DNA of 64,000 bases from Limnocylindrus sp040397235 (GTDB lineage: Bacteria > Chloroflexota > Limnocylindria > Limnocylindrales > Limnocylindraceae), in contig JBBAWH010000002.1 in assembly GCA_040397235.1 (NCBI GenBank), positions 251,066 to 315,065 on the forward strand, written 5' to 3'. Shown here in pieces: positions 42,689 to 51,308 of the stretch. The translations under genes were made by a program, and so were the position numbers. How positions within the stretch are numbered: the stretch's first letter is position 1; every line of letters begins with the position of its first letter. Below the pieces are notes generated by a model that saw nothing but the letters and a program-made list of their open reading frames with translations, made no database searches and was not told the DNA's origin.

Positions 42689-43879
42689 CTAGCTGCGCTT
42701 GCGCGGCAGGTCGAGGAACGGCAGCGGCACCACAGTAGCTGGAATCTCTTGGCGGGTCTCTTCGATCGCCCACTCCAGCCCAACAATCGTGCCAGGAACA
42801 GCGTGCTTGGCGGGGAGTCGGCCGAGTGCGATCGAGCGCTTCAGCAGCGGCGAGAAGGTGCCGCTCGTGGCGCGGCCAATGGTTTCGCCCTTGCGCGTGA
42901 GCGGAATCACCTTGCGCCAGGCGCGCAGCGGATGCTCAATCGGGTAGCCAAGGTCCAGGTAGGCGTCCTCGAAGATGTTCAAGTCAAGCTCAAGGCCCAC
43001 CAGCCGATCGGGTGGGCCGCCAGCGGCGACCTCATCCATTAGGGCGCGCTTGCCAATGAACGATGGCTTGTCAAGATCAACGAGACGATCGAAGCCGATC
43101 TCGTAGGGCGAGACGGCGAGGCTCGGGTGCCGCGCGGTGCGCGAGGAGTGATAGTCGACGCCCGCCATGATCAGGCCCGCCTCGAGTCGGGCAACATCGA
43201 GCGCCTCCATGCCAGCAACGCGCAGCGTGTACGCCTCGCCCGCCTTGATCAGCGCATCCCACACAGGAAGTGCCGAGCCGAAGGGGAGAAAGAGCTCGTA
43301 GCCGAGATCGCCCGAGTACCCGGTGCGCGAAACCCCCACGGCAACGCCGGCGATGGTGACGTCGGCGCGACCGAAGAAGCCGAGGTCGCTCATGTCGCGG
43401 CCCACCGCGGCGGAGAGGATGTCGCGGGCGCGCGGCCCCTGCAGTGAGAGGCCACAGATCGTTTCGGTCTGGTCTTCGATGGTGACGTTGAGCCCCTCGG
43501 CGGCGGCGTCGAGCCAGCCGTGCTGCGGCTCGGCGGCGGTCCAGAAGTAGGAGCCGTCGGCAAGCAGGGCAACGGTGCCGTCATCGAGCACGCGACCGGT
43601 CTCATCGCACCACGGGGTGTAGATGACCTTCATCGGCTTGATGCGATCGACGCGGCGGGTGATGACGCGGTCGACCAGCTTTGCGGCATCGGGGCCAGAG
43701 ATGCTGTACTTGCACATCGGGGTGATATCAAAGAGGGCGGCCGAGAAGCGGACCGCATGGTATTCCAAGTCGTGTGCTGGGAAATACGAGTCGGCGATGA
43801 AGAAGCCCGACCAGTTGCGCCAGCGGCGCGCCTGGTTGAGTTCTGCCGTGCGGGGGTGGAACGGGGTCTCAAGCGGCAT
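42689..43879 (-). CDS. GcvT-family aminomethyltransferase-like protein
   Basis: The 396-residue protein has the folate-binding GcvT fold. It shows S-G-F-F near the start, V-R-F-S-A-A-L-F-D-I-T-P-M, D-D-G-T-V and S-L-Q-G-P-R-A. S-R-T-G-Y-S-G-D-L-G-Y-E-L-F and the C-terminal G-K-R-A-L motif follow. No glycine-cleavage partner genes (gcvH, gcvP) are near, so it is more likely a methyl-group transferase to tetrahydrofolate of the DmdA/dimethylglycine type than glycine-cleavage T protein. It is divergent from two FAD oxidoreductases, which could generate its substrate. AGGGAGGA precedes ATG 43879. Confidence 0.8.
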   Translation of the reverse strand: MPLETPFHPRTAELNQARRWRNWSGFFIADSYFPAHDLEYHAVRFSAALFDITPMCKYSISGPDAAKLVDRVITRRVDRIKPMKVIYTPWCDETGRVLDDGTVALLADGSYFWTAAEPQHGWLDAAAEGLNVTIEDQTETICGLSLQGPRARDILSAAVGRDMSDLGFFGRADVTIAGVAVGVSRTGYSGDLGYELFLPFGSALPVWDALIKAGEAYTLRVAGMEALDVARLEAGLIMAGVDYHSSRTARHPSLAVSPYEIGFDRLVDLDKPSFIGKRALMDEVAAGGPPDRLVGLELDLNIFEDAYLDLGYPIEHPLRAWRKVIPLTRKGETIGRATSGTFSPLLKRSIALGRLPAKHAVPGTIVGLEWAIEETRQEIPATVVPLPFLDLPRKRS

Positions 43880-43965
43880 GCGTTCCTCCCTCTCTCTCAA
43901 CGGCTTAGGCGGTACCATTGCCCGCACACGCATCCTAGCGATTTGGGGCGAGATTGGGAGGGACA

Positions 43966-45555
43966 GTGGCGGAACGGTACGACGCGATCGTTGTTGGCGG
44001 TGGGCATAACGGCCTCACTAGCGCGGCGTACCTCGCGAAGGCTGGACTGAAGGTCATCGTCCTTGAGCGCCGCTCCGTTCTCGGTGGCGCCACCCTCACC
44101 GAGTCGCCCGTGCCGGGCTACAAGTTCTCTGTCGCCTCCTATCTGGTGAGCCTGCTGCGCCCGCAGGTGATTCGCGAGCTGGACCTTGCGAAGCACGGCC
44201 TGCAGATGGCGCCATCGGTGGGCACCTACACGCCGCACTGGGACGGCTACCTCGATCGCCGCACCGATCACGCCGATACGATTCGCGAGATTCGTAAGTG
44301 GTCGCACCGTGACGCCGACAACTACGACGACTTCAAGCAGACGGTCACCGACATCACCCGCTTCATTCGACCCGCCGTCGACATGCCCGCCCCCGACCCG
44401 TACGGCGATCCGAAGGAGTGGCTCGAGTACGCCGGACTCGCCAAGGAGTTCGGCCATCTGCCGCTCCGCACCAAGGGTGCCCTCCTCGATTTGATCACCG
44501 GTAGCGCCTACGACTTCTTGCGCCGCTGGTTCGAGGGGGAGCCGCTCATCGGCACCATGTCGGCATCGGGCATCATTGGAACGTTCTTGGGGATCAAGTC
44601 GCCAGGCACCGGCATGGTCTTCTTGCATCACTACTTTGGCGAGATCGATGGCTCGTTCCGCGAGTGGGCGCTGCCGCAGGGCGGCACCGGCGCCGTTGCA
44701 GCGGCCATCGCCAGCGCGGCGCAGTCGTTTGGCGCCATCACTCGCACCGACGCGCCTGTGAAGCAGGTGCTGCTGCGCGGCGATAAGGCGATCGGCGTGG
44801 TGCTCGAGTCGGGCGAAGAGGTCTACGGTGACACCATCGTCTCGGCGGCCGACGCGAAGCACACCTTTATCGACATGCTCCCCGCCGGCTCACTGCCAAC
44901 AGATTTCGAGACGGCGATTCGCAACTTCAAGTTCCGCGGCAGCTCGGCGAAGGTGAACTTCGCCCTCGACGGTCTCCCAACCTTCACCGCCGCCCCTCCA
45001 GGGAACGGCCACCTGTTGGGCACCGTCAGCATCTCGCCGAGCCCGGATTACATGGAGCGTGCGTATGACGACGCGAAGCACGGCCACCCGAGCAAGCGAC
45101 CGTTCCTCGACATGTTGATTCCTACGATGACCGACCCAACGATGGCCCCACCAGGGAAGCACGTGGCGACCGCCTTCGTTCAGTACGCGCCGCACAAGTT
45201 GGCGCCAGAGCATGGCGGCTGGGACAAGATCAAGGAGCAGTTTGGTGATCTGGTGGTCGACACCATCTCCGAGTTTGCGCCGGACTTCCGCGACAAGATC
45301 GTGGGGCGCCAAATCATGACCCCGCTCGACCTTGAGCGCACCATTGGCCTCACCGAAGGGAACATCTTCCAGGGCGAGATCCTGGTGCAGCAGATGGCCT
45401 TCAACCGACCGGTGAGCGGCTGGTCACGCTACAAGACACCGATCCGCGACTACTGGCTCGCCAGCTCCTCGGCCCACCCAGGTGGCGGCATCATGGGAGC
45501 CCCCGGCCGACTCGCCGCTCTCGAGATTCTGAAGAGCAAGCGAGGGGAGGCGTAA
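43966..45555 (+). CDS. PYROXD2/phytoene-desaturase-like FAD oxidoreductase (first copy)
   Basis: The 529-residue flavoprotein opens with the FAD Rossmann motif V-V-G-G-G-H-N-G-L-T-S-A-A-Y-L-A followed by L-E-R-R-S-V-L-G-G-A. It ends with the FAD segment A-H-P-G-G-G-I-M-G-A-P-G. The central Y-L-V-S-L-L-R-P-Q pattern is closer to PYROXD2-type proteins than to carotenoid desaturases, and no phytoene synthase gene is nearby. The substrate is unknown. GTG 43966 follows GGGAGGGA. It overlaps the second copy by one base (TAATG), so the two are cotranslated and may form a heteromer. Confidence 0.85.
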   Translation: MAERYDAIVVGGGHNGLTSAAYLAKAGLKVIVLERRSVLGGATLTESPVPGYKFSVASYLVSLLRPQVIRELDLAKHGLQMAPSVGTYTPHWDGYLDRRTDHADTIREIRKWSHRDADNYDDFKQTVTDITRFIRPAVDMPAPDPYGDPKEWLEYAGLAKEFGHLPLRTKGALLDLITGSAYDFLRRWFEGEPLIGTMSASGIIGTFLGIKSPGTGMVFLHHYFGEIDGSFREWALPQGGTGAVAAAIASAAQSFGAITRTDAPVKQVLLRGDKAIGVVLESGEEVYGDTIVSAADAKHTFIDMLPAGSLPTDFETAIRNFKFRGSSAKVNFALDGLPTFTAAPPGNGHLLGTVSISPSPDYMERAYDDAKHGHPSKRPFLDMLIPTMTDPTMAPPGKHVATAFVQYAPHKLAPEHGGWDKIKEQFGDLVVDTISEFAPDFRDKIVGRQIMTPLDLERTIGLTEGNIFQGEILVQQMAFNRPVSGWSRYKTPIRDYWLASSSAHPGGGIMGAPGRLAALEILKSKRGEA

Positions 45556-47279
45556 TGGCCCCCAAGAAGTCCGTACCGAAGGCTGCACCGAAGACGTTGA
45601 AGGCTTCAACGAAAGCCGAACTGCCTCCAAAGGTGCAAAAGGTGCCGCGCGCCCCAAAGCCTGCCGCCACCGCTGACGTAGTGGTGATTGGTGGTGGACA
45701 TAACGGACTCGTTGCAGCCGCCTACTTGGCGCGCGCTGGCGTGAAAACCATCCTGGTTGAAGCGCGAACCGAACTCGGTGGCATGGCGCTCACCGGCGAT
45801 GTCGATGGCGTTCGCGCCCCAATGCTCTCGCACACCGTGGGTCGCTTCCGACCGCGCGTCGCCCGCGACCTCGGCCTGCAAGGCAAGGTGAAGCTCGTCG
45901 AGCCTGAGGCGCGCAATTTCGCGCCGCACCCAACAAATGGCACTGCCATCACCCTCTGGCGCGACGCCAAGCGCACCGCCGCCGAACTCGCCACGCGACC
46001 GAATGGCGAGAAGGTCGCCGCCGGCTACCTGAAGCTCGACGGCCGCATGCGCCGCGTCGGCGCCTACTTTGAGAAGGTGCTCGACGGCATCCCGCCCGAT
46101 CTCGACGGCGGCAAGTCGGTCGCCGAGCTGCTCGCAGGCTTCGCCTTCCGCGCGCCGTTCACTCGCCTCGAAGAGGGCGACGGCCGCGAGATCCTGCGCA
46201 TGCTGCCAATGTCCGCCTCTGACCTTGTCAACGAGTACATCAACGACGAACACCTTGAGGCACTGATCTCGTGGCGCGGCTCGCGCTACAACGCCAGCGG
46301 CCCAATCTCGCCGGGCACCGGCGCCACGCTCCTCTTCGACAGCATCACGGGCGACGGCGCCGACGGCGGCGCATCGGGTGAAACAGTTGTGGCGATCGGC
46401 GGTCCAGGCGCACTCATCGACGCAATCGCCGATGCGGCGCGCGGCTTCGGCGCTGAGATTCGCACCGGCGCACAGGTCACCGCCATCACTGAGCGCGATG
46501 GTCGCGTCACGGGTGTGGCACTCGCCAGCGGCGAAGAGATCATTGCGCCGTATGTGCTCTCAACGCTTGATCCAAAGAGCACGCTACTCAATCTGCTCGG
46601 TGTGGAGGCGACCGGCCCAGAGCTGCGCCGCCGCCTGCGCGCCACGCGTAACACCGGCGTCACCGCCAAGCTCAACATCCTGCTCGACCAGCTGCCAGCC
46701 TTCCCGAGTGCCGGATCTGCCGCCGAGCAAGAGGTACGCCTGCGCGGCCGCATCACCATCCTCAGCGACATCTTGGGAATCGAGCGCGCGTTTGATTCCA
46801 GCAAGTATGGCGAGATGAGCGAGGTGCCGGTGGTTGAGGCGATGATCCCAACGCTGATTGATCCGAGCCTCACCAACGACAAGCGCCACCTGTTGAGCGC
46901 CGTGGTGCAGTACGCGCCGGTCGACCTGAAGGGCGGATGGACCGCCGACGCGCGCAAGACGCTCGCCGACCGCGCCGTTGCGGTACTTGAATCTGTCGCA
47001 CCAGGAATCAGCGGCCACATCGTGGCGCGCCAACTCATTACGCCCGCCGACCTGCAGAGCGACTGGGGCGCAACGGGCGGGCACGCCATGCATGTAAATG
47101 AGGGCTTTGACCAGTTTGCGCAGTGGCGCCCGCTCTACGGCATCGGCCGCTACGAGACGCCGATTAATGGCCTCTTCCTCTCTGGCGCGGGCACGCATCC
47201 GGGTGGTGGCGTCACGGGCGCTCCAGGAGCGAATGCCGCCGAGAAGTTGATCCGCCATCTGCGTCGCGCTGCGGAGTAG
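45555..47279 (+). CDS. PYROXD2/phytoene-desaturase-like FAD oxidoreductase (second copy)
   Basis: The 574-residue paralogue has the same FAD motifs (V-I-G-G-G-H-N-G-L-V-A-A-A-Y-L-A near residue 40, and G-T-H-P-G-G-G-V-T-G-A-P-G near the end). It carries an extra N-terminal Lys/Pro/Ala-rich tail of about 35 residues. It is well diverged from the first copy, so the duplication is old. The overlap with the first gene indicates joint function. The pair, the GcvT-like protein and the TetR genes downstream look like one catabolic locus (inference). Confidence 0.85.
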   Translation: MAPKKSVPKAAPKTLKASTKAELPPKVQKVPRAPKPAATADVVVIGGGHNGLVAAAYLARAGVKTILVEARTELGGMALTGDVDGVRAPMLSHTVGRFRPRVARDLGLQGKVKLVEPEARNFAPHPTNGTAITLWRDAKRTAAELATRPNGEKVAAGYLKLDGRMRRVGAYFEKVLDGIPPDLDGGKSVAELLAGFAFRAPFTRLEEGDGREILRMLPMSASDLVNEYINDEHLEALISWRGSRYNASGPISPGTGATLLFDSITGDGADGGASGETVVAIGGPGALIDAIADAARGFGAEIRTGAQVTAITERDGRVTGVALASGEEIIAPYVLSTLDPKSTLLNLLGVEATGPELRRRLRATRNTGVTAKLNILLDQLPAFPSAGSAAEQEVRLRGRITILSDILGIERAFDSSKYGEMSEVPVVEAMIPTLIDPSLTNDKRHLLSAVVQYAPVDLKGGWTADARKTLADRAVAVLESVAPGISGHIVARQLITPADLQSDWGATGGHAMHVNEGFDQFAQWRPLYGIGRYETPINGLFLSGAGTHPGGGVTGAPGANAAEKLIRHLRRAAE

Positions 47280-47342
47280 GCAGTCACCGATCCTAATAAA
47301 GGCTCACAAATATCTGCGCGCTGCATGTGCGAACATAGCGAT

Positions 47343-48047
47343 ATGGCACCCACCTCTGCACCCAACGACCTGATCGCAGCCGACGGCGGCCTACAGCCCG
47401 ATCCCTTCCCGCTCATTAATTGGCGTACCGATGTTCGACATGAGCCGAAGCAGGAGCGGTCGATTGCTACGCGAAGGCTCATCCTCGACGCGGCGCGCAC
47501 CCTCGCAAACGAGAACGGCATCAGCGGCGTCACCATGCAGCTCGTTTCGCAGCGCGCCGGTATTGCGAGCGGCACTGCCTACCAGTTCTTCGATGATCTG
47601 GAGTGCGTATACCGCGATATCTATGAGGAGTGGTACCGCGACTGGTGGAGCGTCATCCTTATGCACACGAGCGCAACATGGACCGAGCGATGGGAGGAGC
47701 AGCTGAAGGGCCTGATCGTAGGCAGTTGCAACTTCTTGCTTGAGCATGCCGACGCATGGCCGGTCATTCGCCATGTTGACGCTACTGCCGAAGGGCGAGT
47801 TGCCGCACCACTGATGCTCGCCGCCCAGATTGATCGCACCATTCGCTCTTCGTCTCCTTACCTTGCGGCTTCAGGACTCTCGGGCGAAGAGATTGCCTTC
47901 ATCAGCCGAGCCAATATCTACACCGCACGAGGCCACCATATCTTTGCGGCGCTCGTATCGTCAGCGCTCAGCGATGTTGTTGAGGGCTCATTCGCCGCAC
48001 AGCGCGCGCTCGTCGTTGACTACTTGCGGCGACACGAAGGAGCATAG
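47343..48047 (+). CDS. TetR-family regulator (first of two)
   Basis: The 234-residue protein has an N-terminal helix-turn-helix: R-R-L-I-L-D-A-A-R-T-L, then V-S-Q-R-A-G-I-A-S-G-T-A-Y-Q-F-F-D-D, the typical TetR recognition helix. The C-terminal ligand domain is helical. Before the DNA-binding domain is an unusual ~35-residue leader containing D-P-F-P-L-I-N-W, echoed in the next gene. ATG 47343 is preferred: GAACAT lies 6 nt before it. It may control the FAD oxidoreductase genes upstream. Confidence 0.85.
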   Translation: MAPTSAPNDLIAADGGLQPDPFPLINWRTDVRHEPKQERSIATRRLILDAARTLANENGISGVTMQLVSQRAGIASGTAYQFFDDLECVYRDIYEEWYRDWWSVILMHTSATWTERWEEQLKGLIVGSCNFLLEHADAWPVIRHVDATAEGRVAAPLMLAAQIDRTIRSSSPYLAASGLSGEEIAFISRANIYTARGHHIFAALVSSALSDVVEGSFAAQRALVVDYLRRHEGA

Positions 48048-48106
48048 AAAACAGCGCACCAGAGGCAAGAGGCGCCTCACGGGTGGTGTACCGCCCCCAC
48101 TTTTTC

Positions 48107-48121
48107 TCGAATATTCTTCGA
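48107..48121 (+). promoter_or_regulatory. Inverted repeat TCGAA-N5-TTCGA, possible TetR operator
   Basis: TCGAATATTCTTCGA is a perfect inverted repeat of 5-bp arms in the AT-rich gap between the two TetR genes, about 40 bp upstream of the second start. Position and size fit a TetR-type operator. Confidence 0.45.
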
Positions 48122-48162
48122 TAAATACGTGAGCCCTCATACGGTAATGCGATAGTATGCAC

Positions 48163-48918
48163 ATGCCTACCAAGGTCCGCCTCGCCAAAGGGAAGATCGT
48201 CAGCGCGCATGATGGCGCCCTGCCACCTGCGCCATTCCCTCTCGCGACCTGGGCTGGCGGTCGACGTCGCATCCCAAGCCAGGCTCGCTCGCTGCGCACG
48301 CGTGGCGTGATCCTGGAGTCGGCGCGCGAGCTCGCCAACAGCAAGGGTGTTGGCAGCGTGACCATGCAGATGGTCGCCGCGAAGGCGAAGATTGCCGCCG
48401 GCACCGCCTATCAGTTCTTCGATGACCGCGACGCCATCTTCTTCGACCTCTATGAGACGTGGGCTGGCGCCTGGTGGTCAAGCATCATGCTCTCCACCTC
48501 GCGACCATGGACCGCCGCAACCTGGGCCGACGAACTCGATGCGGTAGTGGAGACGGGCTGCAAATTCCACCTCAAGCAGCGGGAGATGTGGGAGGTCATT
48601 CGCTACGTTGAGTCGACAAAGACTGGCCGTGATGGGATGAAACTCCTCTTTGATGCCAACGTCGAGCGCTGCATCCAGTGGGTAACCCCGTACCTGAAGA
48701 GCGTCGGCATGACCGCTGCCGAGATTCGCCTCCTCTGCATCTCAATCTTGCGCACGGCGCGTGGTCACCACATGTATGGGCCGATTGAGAGCACGTCGCT
48801 GCGCGAAGTCATTCGCGGCTCACAAGAGTCACAGCGCGCGATTGTTGAGATGAAGCTGCGCACGGAAGGGAAGAAGAGCGGCGCAAGCGGCGCCGTTATG
48901 CGAACAAAGTCGGCCTAG
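48163..48918 (+). CDS. TetR-family regulator (second of two)
   Basis: The 251-residue paralogue of the previous regulator shares A-P-F-P-L-A-T-W before the DNA-binding domain and V-T-M-Q-M-V-A-A-K-A-K-I-A-A-G-T-A-Y-Q-F-F-D-D in it. The ligand domains differ more, which suggests different inducers. ATG 48163 is chosen because GATAGT ends 6 nt before it; ATG 48157 is possible. An inverted repeat upstream may be its operator. Confidence 0.85.
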   Translation: MPTKVRLAKGKIVSAHDGALPPAPFPLATWAGGRRRIPSQARSLRTRGVILESARELANSKGVGSVTMQMVAAKAKIAAGTAYQFFDDRDAIFFDLYETWAGAWWSSIMLSTSRPWTAATWADELDAVVETGCKFHLKQREMWEVIRYVESTKTGRDGMKLLFDANVERCIQWVTPYLKSVGMTAAEIRLLCISILRTARGHHMYGPIESTSLREVIRGSQESQRAIVEMKLRTEGKKSGASGAVMRTKSA

Positions 48919-49454
48919 CGGCTCCGCCGCGCTGCAAGTAAGAGCAGCACCCCAACCACCGCGAGCGCAGCCCGTTCTGCGGCGCCACCACCGCCACCAA
49001 GCAGCCCGCCAGCAAATCCTGCACCAAGGAAGACCCCCGTGTCGACCAAGAGTCGCCGCGCGTGTGCGAGGCGCGAGCCGACAAAGAGCAAGCTTCCTGC
49101 GGCCATGATCGCAAAGGTTGGGTGAAGGCGACCAGGGACACTCACGACCTGCCAACCGGGATCGGTGGGAAAGATCACGAGGCCAACGATGCCAACTGCG
49201 GCGACGATCAGTGCTCGGGTAACGCCCCTTCGCCCCTCCACCCCCCAGCTGCGCGCGAGTAAGAGCAGCGTGGCGGCGAAGATCGCACCAACCCCAAGAT
49301 GAAAGAGCCAAGCGGCGCTCCCCAGCGCATGCTCAGAGGCGGCATAGATGCGCGCGTCAAGTGTCTGGTCAAGAAAATCACACCCGAGGATCGCCGCGGC
49401 GCCAAGGAGCACCAGCGACTCAGCGGCTCGCCCGTGCACAATCCGCCGGATCAC
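48915..49454 (-). CDS. Small multi-span membrane protein (DUF998-like)
   Basis: The 179-residue protein has about five or six membrane spans. The segment I-F-P-T-D-P-G...H-P-T-F-A-I-M (about 100-125) recalls the F-P-x-D and H signature of DUF998 proteins, but the resemblance is partial. GTG 49454 overlaps the stop of the TSUP gene (GTGA), so it is cotranslated with that exporter. Function is unknown. Confidence 0.55.
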   Translation of the reverse strand: MIRRIVHGRAAESLVLLGAAAILGCDFLDQTLDARIYAASEHALGSAAWLFHLGVGAIFAATLLLLARSWGVEGRRGVTRALIVAAVGIVGLVIFPTDPGWQVVSVPGRLHPTFAIMAAGSLLFVGSRLAHARRLLVDTGVFLGAGFAGGLLGGGGGAAERAALAVVGVLLLLAARRSR

Positions 49455-50233
49455 AGTGCCCCCGTGCCGATCATCAGGCCACCAGCCACAAGGCTCCAGC
49501 CCACAACTAGACGGAGGCGCTCGCTGCTCATGGTGGCAAGGAGCTGGCGACCAACGAGTGCCCCCACGATGGCGCCGATCGTGGCGGCAACGATGGCGTT
49601 GCGGATTGCTCCGTCGGCGACGATGCTCGAGATGCTCCCCGCCGTGCCGTAAACCACCAGCCGCGTGAGGTCGATGGCAACAGCGGCAGCAGCGCCCGTG
49701 GCGGCAAAGCCGAGTGGGGTGAGGCCGGCGCGAATCAGCACCGTGCTGCGGATCGCCCCCTGGTTCCCCGAGAGGCCGCCGAAGAAGCCCGAGGCGAGCG
49801 CCCCAGCGCTCAGGCCGACCGAGCTCAAGCCCCCCTGCTCTGTCCCGCGGCGCAGCTCATAGAGCGAGAGCACCGCGATGGTGACGCCAACTACCACCTT
49901 CACCGCGGTGATCGATTTCGTGATGCCGAAGAGCGGGTAGGTGGCAATAACTGGTACAGCACCAAGCAGCTCAAGGATGAGCGCGCCGGCGATGCCGCCG
50001 AGAATCGCCCAGGGGACGAACTGCAGGGCGATGGCCCGGTTGATGTGTGCCCGGAAGATCACCACCTTGATGGCGCTGACGATCAGGTGCACCAGCGCCA
50101 CCGCGGCAATTGCCAACGGGAGGGGGAAGAGCACGGCGAATGCGGGCACGAGCACCGTGTTCAGCCCAAAGCCCGACACGATCGTGATCGCTGAGGCGCC
50201 GGCCCCAAGAAGGGCAAGGAGGAGGAGTTCCAT
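49451..50233 (-). CDS. TSUP-family permease (TauE/SafE type)
   Basis: The 260-residue protein has about eight spans in two halves with the TSUP pattern: G-F-G-L-N-T-V-L in the first half and F-F-G-G-L-S-G-N-Q-G in the second. Family members export or import sulfite, sulfoacetate or other small anions. ATG 50233 is chosen because TACGAT ends 6 nt before it; the much longer upstream frame runs antisense through the exonuclease gene. It is divergent from that gene. Confidence 0.83.
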   Translation of the reverse strand: MELLLLALLGAGASAITIVSGFGLNTVLVPAFAVLFPLPLAIAAVALVHLIVSAIKVVIFRAHINRAIALQFVPWAILGGIAGALILELLGAVPVIATYPLFGITKSITAVKVVVGVTIAVLSLYELRRGTEQGGLSSVGLSAGALASGFFGGLSGNQGAIRSTVLIRAGLTPLGFAATGAAAAVAIDLTRLVVYGTAGSISSIVADGAIRNAIVAATIGAIVGALVGRQLLATMSSERLRLVVGWSLVAGGLMIGTGAL

Positions 50234-50239
50234 ACACGC

Positions 50240-50245
50240 ATCGTA
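50240..50245 (-). promoter_or_regulatory. -10 element TACGAT for the leaderless TSUP gene
   Basis: On the minus strand TACGAT is followed by GCGTGT and ATG 50233. Confidence 0.5.
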
Positions 50246-50257
50246 GCCCGAAGGCGG

Positions 50258-50263
50258 CATAAT
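50258..50263 (+). promoter_or_regulatory. -10 element CATAAT for the leaderless exonuclease gene
   Basis: CATAAT is followed by CGCCCC and ATG 50270. With the opposing TACGAT at 50240-50245, two leaderless genes diverge from a 36-bp gap. Confidence 0.5.
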
Positions 50264-50269
50264 CGCCCC

Positions 50270-50815
50270 ATGAACCTGGCACCACCAACCGACCGATTCC
50301 AGCGCACGCACCCGGCGCGTTGGGCGGCGATTGACTTTGAGACGACCGGAATTTGGAGTCGTGATCCTTCTACCGGCGTCATTGAGGCGGCCGCGGTGAT
50401 CTATGAAGGGTCGCGCGAAGTGAGCGCCTGGTCGACCCTGGTCTATCCAGAGACCGCGATCTCGGACTTCATCATCAACCTCACCAAGATCACCCCCGAG
50501 ATGATCGATGTCGCAGGCGTCGATCGCGGCGTGGCACGACAGCAGATGACCGATGCCCTCCAGGGAGTTGAGCTGGTCGTGGCCCACAACATGGAATTCG
50601 ACCGCAACGGTCTGCGCTGGCTTGGCGTCTTCGTTCCGCCCTCCAAGCAGTACTGCACCATGGTGAACCTGGTTCCCGAAACGGAGAAGTGGCCGAAGCT
50701 GAGCGAGGCGGTGAGCGAGTTCGGCATTCAGGTCGAGGGGCAGCCGCACCGGGCCGTGACCGACGCCCGCACCGCCGGACGCATCTTCATTGAGATGGTC
50801 CGACTCGGCTATTAG
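50270..50815 (+). CDS. DEDDh 3'-5' exonuclease (DnaQ-like)
   Basis: The 181-residue protein has all DEDDh exonuclease motifs: A-I-D-F-E-T-T-G (Exo I), A-H-N-M-E-F-D-R-N (Exo II), and H-R-A-V-T-D-A (Exo III with the His and Asp). It is a stand-alone RNase-T/DnaQ-type nuclease acting on RNA or DNA 3' ends. It may serve as a proofreading subunit or in RNA trimming; nothing here decides. ATG 50270 has no Shine-Dalgarno. Confidence 0.9.
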   Translation: MNLAPPTDRFQRTHPARWAAIDFETTGIWSRDPSTGVIEAAAVIYEGSREVSAWSTLVYPETAISDFIINLTKITPEMIDVAGVDRGVARQQMTDALQGVELVVAHNMEFDRNGLRWLGVFVPPSKQYCTMVNLVPETEKWPKLSEAVSEFGIQVEGQPHRAVTDARTAGRIFIEMVRLGY

Positions 50816-50828
50816 GTCCCAAAACACC

Positions 50829-50846
50829 GTGCCACTCTGTTGGCAC
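50829..50846 (+). promoter_or_regulatory. Palindrome GTGCCA-N6-TGGCAC, possible operator (copy 1)
   Basis: The inverted repeat sits about 10 bp before TAGGGT (50857-50862), overlapping where a -35 would be, and upstream of the operon at 50925. A second copy at 63907 shares CCGTGCCAC-N3-GTTGGCACAG (22 positions) and the same relation to a -10. Confidence 0.6.
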
Positions 50847-50924
50847 AGGTGGCAGGTAGGGTGGGAGGGTGATGGGTCCGCGAAGGCGCCGCCAATCGCC
50901 GACCCCATAGCGGAAGGAGTCCCA

Positions 50925-51308
50925 ATGCGACCTACCCCTAGCCGAGTCCGCGCCGATGTTCCCAATGAAGAGCCACAGGAGCGTGGCCGCCTCATGAGCG
51001 TCTACGTGGCGGGTGAGACCGCCTACTGCGCCTGGGGCTACCCCAGCGAGCGCCTCCTGATCACTGCCGCTCCGATGAGTGCCGAGATCGCCGATCTCAT
51101 CAACAAGCTCGAGGCCCGCACCCCCGTCTTCCTGGAAGAGGCGGCTACCGAATCCGAGGAGATCGATTTCGCCGCCTCGTTCGGGCGACACCTGCCGCCA
51201 GGAACGCCGCGATCACGGCCCCTCGAACCGGCAACGCCACCGTCACTCCCGAAGGCGCTGATCGACATCCTCAAGAGCCGCACGGCGAATCGCCGGAGGA
51301 TCTCATGA
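50925..51308 (+). CDS. Conserved-looking hypothetical protein (127 aa)
   Basis: Not recognised. The product is hydrophilic, with a basic start (TPSRVRADV), a central 40-residue segment including A-Y-C-A-W-G-Y and a hydrophobic helix, and a proline/arginine-rich end. No signal peptide. GGAAGGAGT lies 5 nt before ATG 50925. It overlaps the zinc-ribbon gene by ATGA and so belongs to the ADP-ribosylglycohydrolase operon, under the palindrome at 50829. Confidence 0.6.
   Translation: MRPTPSRVRADVPNEEPQERGRLMSVYVAGETAYCAWGYPSERLLITAAPMSAEIADLINKLEARTPVFLEEAATESEEIDFAASFGRHLPPGTPRSRPLEPATPPSLPKALIDILKSRTANRRRIS

Noticed and set aside
42689..47279. Carotenoid biosynthesis cluster from phytoene-desaturase-like proteins
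   Set aside because: No phytoene synthase, cyclase or prenyltransferase is nearby, and the motifs are closer to PYROXD2-type proteins.
50829..50862. Sigma-54 promoter from TTGGCAC
   Set aside because: The required -12 TTGCW element is absent at the right spacing at both copies; the palindrome explains the sequence better.
49451..50995. Long 514-residue frame for the TSUP gene
   Set aside because: Its first half is antisense to the DEDDh exonuclease; the membrane protein proper begins at ATG 50233.
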